From Streptomyces marokkonensis (GTDB lineage: Bacteria; Actinomycetota; Actinomycetes; Streptomycetales; Streptomycetaceae), in NCBI RefSeq assembly GCF_008312835.1, contig NZ_VSKS01000010.1:186001-250000 (forward strand): a stretch of 64,000 bases of DNA, written 5' to 3'. The position numbers and the translations under genes are program-made. Below, piece after piece: positions 23,719 to 32,623 of this stretch. Position 1 is the stretch's first letter. Each line of letters opens with the position of its first letter. The notes beneath the pieces are model-generated. The model saw only the letters and a list, made by a program, of their open reading frames with translations. It was not told where the DNA came from and ran no database searches.

Positions 23719-25209
23719 GTGAGCGGACAACCCAACACCCGGCTTGCGGACCTGTTCGGCCTGGCCGGCTGGTCCAAGGGCGAACTCGCGAGGCTGGTCA
23801 ACCGGCAGGCGGCGGCCATGGGCCACCCCCAGCTGGCGACCGACACCTCCCGGGTGCGGCGGTGGATCGACATGGGAGAGATCCCGCGCGATCCCGTACC
23901 GCGGGTGCTGGCGGCTCTGTTCACCGAGCGTCTCGGCCGTGTCGTGACCATCGAGGACCTCGGTCTGGTCCGGCACGGGCGTACGGGGAAACGGCCACGC
24001 GGCGGGAGTGCGGAACATCCCGACGGAGTGCCGTGGGCGCCCGAGCGGACAGCCGAGGTCCTCACCGAATTCACGGGAATGGACCTCATGCTCAACCGAC
24101 GCGGCTTGGTGGGCGCGGGCGCAGCGCTCACCGCGGGCTCCGCACTCAGCAGCGCCATGCACGACTGGCTGCACACCGATCCGGCCCTGACCGCCGACGC
24201 TCCCCGGCTCGACAACCCCCTGCACGCCGAACCCGCCGGGTTCGACCGTTACGAGGCCGCCCCCATCGGCTCGCAGGAGATCGAGGAACTGGAGCGCTCC
24301 GTAGAGGTGTTCCGCGCGTGGGACGCCGCCCGGGGCGGCGGCCTCCAGCGGAAGGCGGTGGTCGGCCAGCTCAACGAGGTGGGCGGGATGCTCGCCTACC
24401 ACCACCCACCCCACCTCCAGCGGCGCCTGTGGGGCGTCGCCGCCAACCTCGCCGTCCTCGCCGGCTGGATGTCGCACGACGTCGGCATGGAACCCACGGC
24501 TCAGAAGTACTTCGTCATCGCCGCCCACGCGGCCCGGGAGGGCGGTGACCGGCCCCGTGCCGGTGAGGCGCTGTCCCGGGCGGCCCGCCAGATGGTGCAC
24601 CTCGGGCGGCCCGACGAGGCGATGGACCTGATGAAGCTCGCCCAGTCCGGCTCGGGCGAGGAGGTACTGCCGCGCACCCGCGCCATGTTCCACACCATCG
24701 AGGCCTGGGCGCAGGCGTCCATGGGCAAGGGGCAGGCGATGCGCCGCACCCTGGGCCGTGCCGAGGACCTGTTCGTCTCCGACAAGGGGGACGTGCCACC
24801 GCCGAACTGGATGCAGCTGTTCAACGAGGCGGACCTGTACGGCATGCAGGCCCTGGCCTACCGGACGCTCGCGGAGTTCGAGCCGGACGCGGCCGCGCAC
24901 GCACAGCACTACGCGGACAAGGCGCTGGCACTGCGGGTCGACGCCCAGCAGCGGTCGAAGATCTTCGACTTCCTGTCGATGGCGTCCGCGTGCTTCATCG
25001 CGGACGATCCCGAACAGGCGGACCGGTTCGCGCGCCTGGCCCTGGTGTCGATGGGGCAGAACTCCTCGCGCCGCACCTGGGACCGGCTGCGTCAGATGTA
25101 CCGGCTCACCGCCGAGTACGCGTCGTACCCGAGGATCCAGGAACTCAGGGAGGAGATCGAGCTGGCGCTGCCCAGGCCGCGGGGCAAGGGCGGCAGCACC
25201 CGGGCGTGA
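23719..25209 (+). CDS. nsdB: NsdA/NsdB-type developmental regulator
   Basis: 496 residues. N-terminal HTH-like domain (NTRLADLFGLAGWSKGELAR and RVRRWIDMGEIPRDPVPRVL), a linker with MDLMLNRRGLVGAGAALTAG, then a TPR-like helical C-terminal half (about 190-480: LNEVGGMLAYHH, NLAVLAGWMSHDVG, AAREGGDRPRAGEALSRAAR). NsdA and NsdB negatively affect sporulation and antibiotic production in S. coelicolor; length and APH neighbour fit NsdB (SCO7252), not NsdA. GTG 23719 with GGGGG upstream. Assignment rests on recalled synteny. Confidence 0.78.
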   Translation: MSGQPNTRLADLFGLAGWSKGELARLVNRQAAAMGHPQLATDTSRVRRWIDMGEIPRDPVPRVLAALFTERLGRVVTIEDLGLVRHGRTGKRPRGGSAEHPDGVPWAPERTAEVLTEFTGMDLMLNRRGLVGAGAALTAGSALSSAMHDWLHTDPALTADAPRLDNPLHAEPAGFDRYEAAPIGSQEIEELERSVEVFRAWDAARGGGLQRKAVVGQLNEVGGMLAYHHPPHLQRRLWGVAANLAVLAGWMSHDVGMEPTAQKYFVIAAHAAREGGDRPRAGEALSRAARQMVHLGRPDEAMDLMKLAQSGSGEEVLPRTRAMFHTIEAWAQASMGKGQAMRRTLGRAEDLFVSDKGDVPPPNWMQLFNEADLYGMQALAYRTLAEFEPDAAAHAQHYADKALALRVDAQQRSKIFDFLSMASACFIADDPEQADRFARLALVSMGQNSSRRTWDRLRQMYRLTAEYASYPRIQELREEIELALPRPRGKGGSTRA

Positions 25210-25228
25210 GGGCCCGGTCCCGGGGGCG

Positions 25229-26653
25229 CTAGGAGGCGACCCGGGCCACCAGCACGCAGGCGTGGTCCTCGCGTTCCCTCTCGCCGAACTCCTCTGCGAC
25301 CGCCCGGACGCAGTCCTGCGCGGTGCGGGCCGCGGCGAATCCGGGAGCCAGGCCGAGGAGCCGGTGGACGGCGGTGGCTCCGGCGTGTCCGGGCACCAGC
25401 CCGCCGGTGTGCAGCAGCAGCACGTCACCGGCCTCGAGGGTCTCCTCGGCCTGTCCGTAGGAGGAGCCCGGGGCGGCGCCCAGCGGCACACCCCGCGGCG
25501 CGTCCAGCGCCCGCCCCGTCCCGCCGCGGAACAGCAGCGGGGCGGGGTGTCCGGCCTGCGCCCACACCAGTGAGCGGGTCGCGGGCCGGTAGCGCAGGCA
25601 GACGGCGCTGCCCGGGGCCGGCCGCACGGTGGCGTCCAGTAACCGGTTCAGACAGGCGAGGAGCGGGCCCGGCTCGGTGCCGGTCATGGCCATCCCGCGC
25701 ACGGCGCCGAGCAGCATCGCCTTGCGGGACGCCGCACCGACCCCGCGACCGGTCAGGTCCCCGGCGCTGAGCAGCGTGGTGCCGTCGGACAGGTCCAGGG
25801 CGTCGTACCAGTCGCCGCCGAGCGGGGCGTGCGCCGACGGCGGCAGCTGGGCGGCGGCGACGTCCAGGGCCCGCGGCCCGTCGTGCGGGAGCCGCAGGGA
25901 GCCGCGCCACGGTGGCAGCACGGCTTCCTGCAGTTCGGCCGCGAGCCGGTGCTCGGTCCGCGCGGCGGCCCGCCGGTGGTGGTGCAGCGAGTCACGGGTC
26001 TCGCTCACCTCCCTGCGGCAGCGGCGCAGTTCGCTGACGTCGCGCAGCACCGCCCACATCGAGGCGGTGCTGCCGTCGGTGCCGAGGACAGGCTCGCCCA
26101 TCATGTGCACGGTCCGTACACCGTCGTCCGGGCGCCGGACGCGGAACTCCCCGTCGATGGGCCGGGCGTCGACCAGGCAGCCCGTGACCATCGCCGTCAG
26201 TCCTGGCCGGTCCTCGTCGAGCACCAGCGACGGCAGTTCGTCGAGGGTGAGCGGGGGAGCGGCCGGGTCGCGGCCCAGGATGCGGTACAGCTCGCCGGAC
26301 CAGCTCACCTCGTCCGTGAGCAGGTTCCACTCCGCGCTGCCGACCCGGCTGAGCAGGGAGTCGTTCCGCCGTGCGGGCGGTACGGCGGCGCCGGGACCGG
26401 ACGGACCGGGCGCGGACAGCGGGTCGTCCCGCAGCTGCGCCAGATGCTGGTCCAGGTCGTCGAGGTGGTGCAGCGCCAGGTCGTACAGCGCGCGCTGCCA
26501 GCGCTCCCGCGGGTCCGTCCCGTCGGCCGGCGTGCCGCGCAGTACGGCGTCCACGTCGCCCTTGAGTCGCCGGGTCTGCGAGATGAGCGCGTCGACCGGG
26601 CCGTGTCCCGGCGGCTGTGCGGCTGGACGGTCCGCGGAGAGGTGGGACGGCAT
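25229..26653 (-). CDS. PAS-SpoIIE (PP2C-type) phosphatase
   Basis: 474 residues. An N-terminal helical region (~15-80), a PAS domain (~105-215, AEWNLLTDEVSWSGELYRILG) and a C-terminal SpoIIE/PP2C domain (~260-472) with GGDWYDALDL, AGDLTGRGVGAAS, AGHPAPLLF and a final DHACVLVARV. Such enzymes dephosphorylate anti-anti-sigma (STAS) proteins and so switch SigB-type sigma factors; PAS provides the signal input. No STAS gene is adjacent, but sigL and an RsbW-like gene lie 20 kb away. ATG 26653 with GGAG spaced seven bases. Confidence 0.88.
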   Translation of the reverse strand: MPSHLSADRPAAQPPGHGPVDALISQTRRLKGDVDAVLRGTPADGTDPRERWQRALYDLALHHLDDLDQHLAQLRDDPLSAPGPSGPGAAVPPARRNDSLLSRVGSAEWNLLTDEVSWSGELYRILGRDPAAPPLTLDELPSLVLDEDRPGLTAMVTGCLVDARPIDGEFRVRRPDDGVRTVHMMGEPVLGTDGSTASMWAVLRDVSELRRCRREVSETRDSLHHHRRAAARTEHRLAAELQEAVLPPWRGSLRLPHDGPRALDVAAAQLPPSAHAPLGGDWYDALDLSDGTTLLSAGDLTGRGVGAASRKAMLLGAVRGMAMTGTEPGPLLACLNRLLDATVRPAPGSAVCLRYRPATRSLVWAQAGHPAPLLFRGGTGRALDAPRGVPLGAAPGSSYGQAEETLEAGDVLLLHTGGLVPGHAGATAVHRLLGLAPGFAAARTAQDCVRAVAEEFGEREREDHACVLVARVAS

Positions 26654-26861
26654 GACGCACTCCGATGCGGGAACGGTTCGGCCTTCGGACGGACGGAAGG
26701 GACCGCTACGACTGTCGCACAGCCCGCGACGGCCCGTAAGGGATTCGGCAACACACGATAAGGCGGTGCCCGTGGCATATGCCACCGTCTTCGCGGGGTT
26801 ACCCGGGGGTATCCGCGAGGGACGCGATCGGCGCCCCAACTCCCATGATACGCAAGCGATA

Positions 26862-26889
26862 TGACGCCCCGTCGGAAAACGGGGCGTCA
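26862..26889. terminator. Terminator hairpin after baeRF3 gene
   Basis: 11-base perfect arms 26862-26872 and 26879-26889 with a 6-base loop. Located 62 bases after the stop of the leftward gene at 26951. The rest of 26654-26950 is leader DNA of the phosphatase gene, with no clear promoter. Confidence 0.65.
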
Positions 26890-26950
26890 CTCATTCACAC
26901 GTTCGACGGTCAGGTGTGTGTTCGTGTGGTGACCGGCGGGTGGCCCGCAC

Positions 26951-28045
26951 TCAGTAGCGCAGCACCGCCGCCATCCCGTCCGCGTCCGCGAGGGCGCCGT
27001 CCGGGACGAAGCGCACCTCGGCGCCGGTCTCCAGGCACTGCTCGACGATCTCGTCCACGATGTCCTCGCGGGCGTGCAGGTCGCCGTCCTCGGCGACGAT
27101 CAGGTGGTCACCGGCGTCGCGCACCGCGATCCGGTAGTTCTCCTCGACGGCCAGCAGCCGGACCCGGCCCTCCCGGGCGCTCTGCCACAGCTCGTCGACC
27201 CCGGCCGCGAACTCCTTGCGCCCCCGGGCCGATTCCAGGGACCGGGCCACGTCCTCGGCGCTCTTGCGTGCCTCGTCCTCGAGCACCGGCCGCACGGCCT
27301 GCCACACCGCCTCGTGCGTGCCGTGCGCCAGCCCGCCGTGCGGGACGTGCACGGCGTCCCTGGTCGCACCGCCCGCCTCGCAGAGCAGGGACAGGGCGGC
27401 GGGCTCACCGGTGACGTACAGGGGACGCGGGTGACGGCGCAGGAGCGCGCCCATCGCCGCGTCGGCCTCGCGCAGGAACCGCCGGGTGTCCTCGTCGCGG
27501 AAGTTGCTGGGCTGGTCGCCGACCCGCTCCTGCCGCTCGGGGTCGAAGTTCCGCTCCTCGCGGATCAGCGGGAAGCCGCCGGCGCGCTCCTCGGCGACCC
27601 GGTCCGCACCGCCGCTCCACAGGGTCGCCCGGTCGGCGGACACGGACAGCACCCAGAAGGGCCGTTCCGCCGTGTGGGCGGAGACGAGGTTGCGGGTGAG
27701 GAAGGTGTCCGAGAGGACCACACGCTCGGGCACACTGCGGGCGAGGGACCACACCTGGTGCTCGCCCGGGGCGGCGAAGATCACCAGGCCGTCCGCGGAG
27801 TGCGCCAGGTCGACCTCGGTCAGGGCCCGGTCGAGGTGGTGGGACACATCGGCGCGCCGGTCCCGGGTGACCGCGGGATCGGCCTCCAGCCGCTTCTTGG
27901 CCTCGGCGACCGCGTTGCGCAGCCGGACGGCGTCCTGGGTGTTGAGGGGATCGCGCCGGTGCGTGGGCGTCAGCACGGACACCGCGGGGTAGGGGCGCGG
28001 GCGGCGAAGCTCGGCAAGGGTCGCGGGACTCAGATCGTGCTCCAT
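26951..28045 (-). CDS. baeRF family 3 release-factor-like protein
   Basis: 364 residues. N-terminal YPAVSVLTPTHRRDPLNTQD and C-terminal RVRLLAVEENYRIAVRDAG with EDIVDEIVEQCLETGAEVRFV match the bacterial archaeo-eukaryotic release factor family 3 (PF18845-type), related to eRF1/Pelota domains and suspected to act on stalled ribosomes. The canonical GGQ loop is not evident. ATG 28045 follows TATGGT by six bases, so the mRNA is probably leaderless. Its physiological role is unknown. Confidence 0.72.
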   Translation of the reverse strand: MEHDLSPATLAELRRPRPYPAVSVLTPTHRRDPLNTQDAVRLRNAVAEAKKRLEADPAVTRDRRADVSHHLDRALTEVDLAHSADGLVIFAAPGEHQVWSLARSVPERVVLSDTFLTRNLVSAHTAERPFWVLSVSADRATLWSGGADRVAEERAGGFPLIREERNFDPERQERVGDQPSNFRDEDTRRFLREADAAMGALLRRHPRPLYVTGEPAALSLLCEAGGATRDAVHVPHGGLAHGTHEAVWQAVRPVLEDEARKSAEDVARSLESARGRKEFAAGVDELWQSAREGRVRLLAVEENYRIAVRDAGDHLIVAEDGDLHAREDIVDEIVEQCLETGAEVRFVPDGALADADGMAAVLRY

Positions 28046-28154
28046 GACAGCACCATAGGGCGGATTCCGCGGTAGGGCATTTGGGGCAAAGGCCTCGGTG
28101 CGCGAGTGGGGCCGGAACGGTCGCGGGTGCACGCTGGTGGGGGAGGTGACCGCC

Positions 28155-28559
28155 ATGGCGCACCTGGACGTGGAACGGCGGGCGGAGGTGCGGACACTCG
28201 TCGTCCGCCTGTCGTGGCGGGAGGCGCTCCTGGCCCGTCGCCGTGCGGTGGTCGTCCCCCTGGCCGAGGTGCGGGCGGCGGGCGTGGAACCCGACTGGTG
28301 GCGCGCGATGCGGGGCACGCCGGTCACCGGCCGCTGCCGTCCGGGCCGCTTCTGCGTGGGGGAACGGGAGCATCCGCTCGGACGGGACTTCGTGGCCGTG
28401 CGCGCGGGGGTGCCGGCGGTGGTCGTGGACCTCCGGCACCCGGTGCCGTTCGTCCGCCTGGCCGTCTCCGTGCCCGACGCCGCTCAGGCCGTGGGAACGC
28501 TGCGCCGGCACCTCGGCCGGGACGGCGGCGGGGAGTACGGGTCCGTGGCCTCCGGGTAG
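28155..28559 (+). CDS. Conserved hypothetical protein
   Basis: 134 residues, Arg/Val-rich and soluble, opening MAHLDVERRAEVRTLVVRLS. The pattern of alternating beta strands (AVVVPLAEVRAAGVEPDWWR, FVAVRAGVPAVVVDL) suggests a small beta-barrel or PH-like fold, but no family is assigned. GGAGGTGA upstream of ATG 28155 is a near-perfect ribosome site. Convergent with the peptidase gene, only four bases between stops. Confidence 0.72.
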   Translation: MAHLDVERRAEVRTLVVRLSWREALLARRRAVVVPLAEVRAAGVEPDWWRAMRGTPVTGRCRPGRFCVGEREHPLGRDFVAVRAGVPAVVVDLRHPVPFVRLAVSVPDAAQAVGTLRRHLGRDGGGEYGSVASG

Positions 28560-28563
28560 GGGG

Positions 28564-30162
28564 TCAGAGGCGGCCGTCGTCCTCGGAGCCGCAGGAACTG
28601 CCGCTCGGCGGCAGGGAACCGTACAGCAGGAAGTCGTCGATCTTGCGGTGGACGCACTCGGACGAGCCGTAGCCGGTGTGGCCCTCGCTCCGGTTGTCCA
28701 GCACCACGGCCGGGGTGCCGAGCCGTTCGGCGGTCTGAACCGTCCAGCGGTACGGCGTGGCCGGATCGCCCCGGGTGCCGACCAGCAGCATCTTCGGGGT
28801 GTCGAGGTCCTTGACCTTCTCCCGGATGTAGTCGGTGCCCTTCGGCCGGCCGTAGCACAGGACCACCTGGGCGAGCCGGTACGGCCCGAAGACCGGCGAG
28901 GCCTCTTCGTAGGCGGCCCGCAGCCGGGCCAGGTCCCGGCTCAGCCGCTCGGCGTCCGGACGGTCGGGATCGTCCGCGCAGTTCACCGCCATCAGCGCCG
29001 CCGGCAGGTTGTCCAGCGGGATGTCCTCGGGGTCGACGAGGGGGTCGTCGGCCCGCTGCGGCGCGGGCAGAGCCGCCCCGCCGGTCGCCAGGGCCTCCAC
29101 CCCGCTGGTGTCCCCCTCCATCAGCTGGGCGAGCGCCTGTTGCAGCACCGGCCACATCTCCTTGGTGTAAAGGCCCTGTCCGATGGCACCGGCCAGGTCC
29201 TGACCGGTGAACTCGTAACCGAAGTCGGTCGGCACCGGGTTCTCGTCGAGCGAGGCGACCAGCTCCACGACCTGCTCGCGGGCGTCGCGCGCGTCCTGCC
29301 CGAACGGGCAGGCCAGCTCCTCGGTGCACCACGTGAGGAAGTTCTCCAGCGCGGTCTGCTGTCCGCGCGCGGTGGCGAGCCCCTGCTCGGCCAGCGGCTC
29401 CGTCAGCGTGTCGACGCCGTCCAGCGCCAGACGTCCCACCTTCTCCGGGAACCGGGCCGCGTACACCGCGCCGAGCCGGGTTCCGTAGGAGAACCCCAGG
29501 TAGTTGAGCTTCTTGTCGCCGAGCGCCTCGCGCATCACGTCCAGGTCGCGTGCGACGTCCACGGTGCCGATGTGCTCGAGCACGGGGCCGGAGTGCTCGG
29601 CGCACGCGGCGGCCACCTCGCGCAACTGCCGCAGCGCCTCGCGCGGATCGGCCATCTCCTCGCCGTCGGTCGCCTCCAGCGCCCGGCTGGTGGCATCGGT
29701 GCCGCAGCTGACCGGTGAGGAGCGGCCGACGCCACGGGGGTCGAAGGAGACCACGTCGTAGTCGTCGGTCAGCCCCAGGAAGTCCTTGCGGCCGTGAGCG
29801 AGTCCCAGCACCCCCGATCCGCCCGGGCCGCCGAAGTTCAGCACCACCGAGCCGCGCGGTTCGTCGGAGGCCCGGTAGCGGGCGAGCGCCAGCTCCAGGG
29901 TGCCCTTCCGGGGCTCGGCGTAGTCGAGGGGCACGGTGACCGTCCCGCACTGCAGGTCGTCCGGCAGCTCCGTGCCCTCGCAGGCCGACCACTCGATCTC
30001 CTGGTCGTAGAACCGGTCGAGGTCCGGCCCGGTGCGGCCGGTGGCGGTCAGCCCCGTGGCGAGAAGGGCCAGCCCGACCGCCCCGGCGGCCGCGCAGCGC
30101 CGGACCGAGGGGCGCACCACGCAGCGCCGGACCAGGGGTCGCTCGGACAGCTTGGCCAGCAT
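28564..30162 (-). CDS. Secreted tripeptidyl-aminopeptidase-like alpha/beta hydrolase
   Basis: 532 residues, the size of Streptomyces Tap/SlpD/SlpE proteases. Membrane-anchoring or signal helix ~22-42, oxyanion region VLNFGGPGGSGVL, nucleophile GFSYGTR, Asp in VGTRGDPATPY and His in EGHTGYG. The C-terminal TAP-like domain carries CVHRKIDDFLLYG. It would release N-terminal tripeptides from extracellular peptides. ATG 30162 is chosen because GGAGG is spaced five bases away. Divergent from chpB. Confidence 0.87.
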   Translation of the reverse strand: MLAKLSERPLVRRCVVRPSVRRCAAAGAVGLALLATGLTATGRTGPDLDRFYDQEIEWSACEGTELPDDLQCGTVTVPLDYAEPRKGTLELALARYRASDEPRGSVVLNFGGPGGSGVLGLAHGRKDFLGLTDDYDVVSFDPRGVGRSSPVSCGTDATSRALEATDGEEMADPREALRQLREVAAACAEHSGPVLEHIGTVDVARDLDVMREALGDKKLNYLGFSYGTRLGAVYAARFPEKVGRLALDGVDTLTEPLAEQGLATARGQQTALENFLTWCTEELACPFGQDARDAREQVVELVASLDENPVPTDFGYEFTGQDLAGAIGQGLYTKEMWPVLQQALAQLMEGDTSGVEALATGGAALPAPQRADDPLVDPEDIPLDNLPAALMAVNCADDPDRPDAERLSRDLARLRAAYEEASPVFGPYRLAQVVLCYGRPKGTDYIREKVKDLDTPKMLLVGTRGDPATPYRWTVQTAERLGTPAVVLDNRSEGHTGYGSSECVHRKIDDFLLYGSLPPSGSSCGSEDDGRL

Positions 30163-30358
30163 CGATGCCTCCAGGGACGCCCCGACCGGCGCCCTCGCCC
30201 ACCATAAGCGTGCCCCGGTGCTGCCGCCCGTCGGCCCGGCGGCGGCACCGGGGGCGCCCGGGCCGCGTGTTCGTGCGGCGCGAGTTCGACGGCCTTTGCC
30301 CGGAGTTCGAGCGACGGGACCCCCGATGGGGTGAACCGGCTGCGGCATACGGATGAGC

Positions 30359-30386
30359 CATAACCCGATTGCCGCAGCCGCGTTCT
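30359..30386 (+). promoter_or_regulatory. BldN-type promoter of chaplin gene
   Basis: CATAAC, 16-base spacer, CGTTCT; the BldN consensus is CGTAAC-N16-CGTTGA, and BldN controls chaplin and rodlin genes. Predicted start near 30393, a ~44-base leader to ATG 30437. Confidence 0.6.
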
Positions 30387-30436
30387 ATCCGGTGCGGGCG
30401 AGCGCCCGCGACCAAGTCTGGAAGGGCAGGGAACCT

Positions 30437-31087
30437 ATGGGACGGGTTACCCGAAACGGTGTGATCGCCGTCGCCGCCGCGTCGGGCGCGATGGCCTTGG
30501 CGGTGCCGGCGTACGCCGACGCCGGGGCGGAGGGCGTCGCGGCCGGCTCGGCCGGGGTGGTGTCCGGCAACACCGTCCAGCTCCCGGTGCACCTCCCGGT
30601 GAACGTGTGCGGGAACACGGTGAACGTGGTGGGACTCCTCAGCCCCGCCGCGGGCAACACCTGCGTCAACGAGGACGCCGGGGACCGGAGCGGCCCCACG
30701 GGCACCGCCGCCGGAGCGGCGGCGGCGAGCGACACGCACGACTCCCCGGGCGTGGTGTCCGGCAACGGGGTGCAGCTGCCGGTGGACCTCCCGGCCGACG
30801 TCAGCGGGAACAGCGTGAACGTGATCGGCGCCGGCAACGCGTCCACCGGCAACACCTCCACGAACCACCCGGACGAGCGGCCCGGCCGCCCGGCGGAACC
30901 GGCGCCCGGGCCGTCCACGCCGCCGCGCACCCTCCCCGACCCGGCGCCGAACACGGCCCCGCGGGACGCCGTCGCCCTCGCCGACACCGGCGCCGACCGG
31001 ACGCTCCCGGTGCTCGCCACCGGCGCCGCCCTCTTCCTGGGCGGAGTCGCCCTGTACCGCCGCGCCCGCCCGCGCACGGACTTCTAG
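30437..31087 (+). CDS. chpB: Long chaplin, sortase-anchored
   Basis: 216 residues. Signal peptide 1-28 (cleavage after AYA). Two chaplin domains (37-78 and 104-143) with VVSGNTVQLPV and GNTVNVVG patterns; then a Pro-rich spacer, the class E sortase signal LADTG at 181-185, a hydrophobic helix and a basic tail. Long chaplins (ChpA-C) are wall-anchored and help make aerial hyphae hydrophobic. The first domain has the usual Cys pair (58, 76); in the second both are Ser (123, 141). The name chpB rests on recalled synteny with SCO7257. A BldN-type promoter precedes it. Confidence 0.88.
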   Translation: MGRVTRNGVIAVAAASGAMALAVPAYADAGAEGVAAGSAGVVSGNTVQLPVHLPVNVCGNTVNVVGLLSPAAGNTCVNEDAGDRSGPTGTAAGAAAASDTHDSPGVVSGNGVQLPVDLPADVSGNSVNVIGAGNASTGNTSTNHPDERPGRPAEPAPGPSTPPRTLPDPAPNTAPRDAVALADTGADRTLPVLATGAALFLGGVALYRRARPRTDF

Positions 31088-31141
31088 ACCGCCCGGGGAG
31101 ACGACGGGTCCCGCCCGCGCCGCCCGGCGGGGCCCCGCGGG

Positions 31142-31627
31142 TCAGCCGCGTCCGTGGTGGAAGCGCCGGTGCAACTCCCTCACCTGCTCGGCCAGGTGCG
31201 GAACGGGCCCGTCCACGGCCACCTCCGGGGCGATCTCGGACACGGGCAGCGTCCGCACCGGCGGGGCGGGCACCCCCAGTTCCGTCAGCCAGGACGCCAG
31301 CTGCTCGGAGGAGGCGACGTACACGATGCGTCCGAGGCCCACCCAGGCGTGCGCGGCGGCGCACATCGGGCAGTGCTCCCCGGAGGTGTACACCGTGGCC
31401 GCGGCCCGTTCGGCGGGGGACATGTGCGCCGCCGACCAGCGCGCCAGCTCGAACTCGGGGTGACGGGTGCGGTCCCCGGACGCCACGCGGTTGTGGTCCT
31501 CGGCGAGCACCGTGCCGTCGCCGGACACCAGGACCGAACCGAACGGCTCGTCACCGGACTCCAGCGCCTCGGCCGCCAGCTCCACGCAGCGCCGCAGGTA
31601 CGGCAGTTCCTCATCCTTCACGACCAT
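31142..31627 (-). CDS. Cytidine/deoxycytidylate deaminase-family enzyme
   Basis: 161 residues. Zinc-deaminase motifs: HPEFE near residue 58 and EHCPMC near 84-89 (H-x-E ... PCxxC type). Closest in length and layout to guanine deaminase or tRNA-specific deaminase-like proteins acting on free bases. ATG 31627 has GAGGAGG seven bases upstream. Divergent from the GNAT gene with 83 bases between. Substrate is not certain. Confidence 0.83.
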   Translation of the reverse strand: MVVKDEELPYLRRCVELAAEALESGDEPFGSVLVSGDGTVLAEDHNRVASGDRTRHPEFELARWSAAHMSPAERAAATVYTSGEHCPMCAAAHAWVGLGRIVYVASSEQLASWLTELGVPAPPVRTLPVSEIAPEVAVDGPVPHLAEQVRELHRRFHHGRG

Positions 31628-31710
31628 GGTCCGGCCTCCTCGCGACGGCGTGATCGACAGCAACCTTAATCCCGTTGCCCCCGGCTCCGGCCCATGGTGG
31701 ACTCGCCCGC

Positions 31711-32493
31711 ATGGATCACGCCGCCGTGCTCGCCCTGTTCGACCGTGACATGCGCGAGGGGGCACGGCCCGACGGCCCGGGCGCCCGGGTGGAACGCGTC
31801 GGGGGCGTGGTGCGCCAGACCTGCTCCGCGCACGGCTGGAACGGCGTCGTGTGGTCCGCCCTCGGGACGGCGGACGCGGACGCGGCGATCGCGGAGCAGA
31901 TCGCGCACTTCACCGGGCTCGGCCGCGAGTTCGAATGGAAGCTGTACGGCCATGACCTCCCGGCCGACCTCGGGCAGCGGCTCGTGGCGGCCGGGTTCAC
32001 GCCAGGGCCGGACGAAACGCTGATGATCGCCGAGGTGGACGGCCTCGACCCCGGCACCGAGCCGCCCGAGGGCGTCCGCGTCGTGCCCGTCACCGACCGG
32101 GCGGGCGTCGGCCAGGTGGCCGGGGTGCACGAGAAGGTGTTCGGGACCGACGCCTCCCGGCTCCGCCGGCACCTGCTCGACCGGCTGACCGCCGACCCGG
32201 ACACCGCCGTCGCCGTTCTGGCCCTGGCCGGCGAGGAGCCGGTGAGCGCCGCCCGCCTGGAGCTGGTTCCGGGTGCCCGGTTCGGCGGACTGTGGGGCGG
32301 CGGCACCGTCCGGGACTGGCGCGGACGCGGCATCTACCGGGCTCTGGTGGCCCACCGGGCCCGGGTCGCCGCGGACCACGGCTGTCGCTACCTCCAGGTC
32401 GACGCCTCGGCCCACAGCCGCCCGATCCTCGAACGCCTCGGCTTCGCCGCCCTCACCACGACCACTCCCTACGTGTACGTGCCCGCGCCGTAG
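31711..32493 (+). CDS. GNAT-family N-acetyltransferase
   Basis: 260 residues. The C-terminal half holds the GNAT core: beta4/acetyl-CoA loop VRDWRGRGIYRALVAHRARVA (the R-G-x-G/A motif as RGRGIYR), then CRYLQVDAS and a final strand LERLGFAAL. The N-terminal half is a degenerate GNAT-like domain. Acceptor unknown. The start at 31711 has no clear ribosome site; 83 bases separate it from the divergent deaminase start. Confidence 0.8.
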   Translation: MDHAAVLALFDRDMREGARPDGPGARVERVGGVVRQTCSAHGWNGVVWSALGTADADAAIAEQIAHFTGLGREFEWKLYGHDLPADLGQRLVAAGFTPGPDETLMIAEVDGLDPGTEPPEGVRVVPVTDRAGVGQVAGVHEKVFGTDASRLRRHLLDRLTADPDTAVAVLALAGEEPVSAARLELVPGARFGGLWGGGTVRDWRGRGIYRALVAHRARVAADHGCRYLQVDASAHSRPILERLGFAALTTTTPYVYVPAP

Positions 32494-32556
32494 GGCGCCG
32501 CGACTCCTGCCCGCCCGCGGCCGCACCGGGGCTGCTTGCTATCACCCATCGCGCGA

Positions 32557-32571
32557 GTTAGAGTCTCTAAC
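32557..32571. promoter_or_regulatory. Perfect 15-bp palindrome upstream of SDR gene
   Basis: GTTAGAG-T-CTCTAAC, 53 bases before the epimerase-like gene start, immediately before a putative ribosome site/leader. TetR- or MarR-type operator by size; no regulator gene is adjacent. Confidence 0.55.
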
Positions 32572-32623
32572 AGAAGTGAGGGTCGATAAGTGTTCGGCCC
32601 CGTCCCCGACCCAGGAGACCGTC

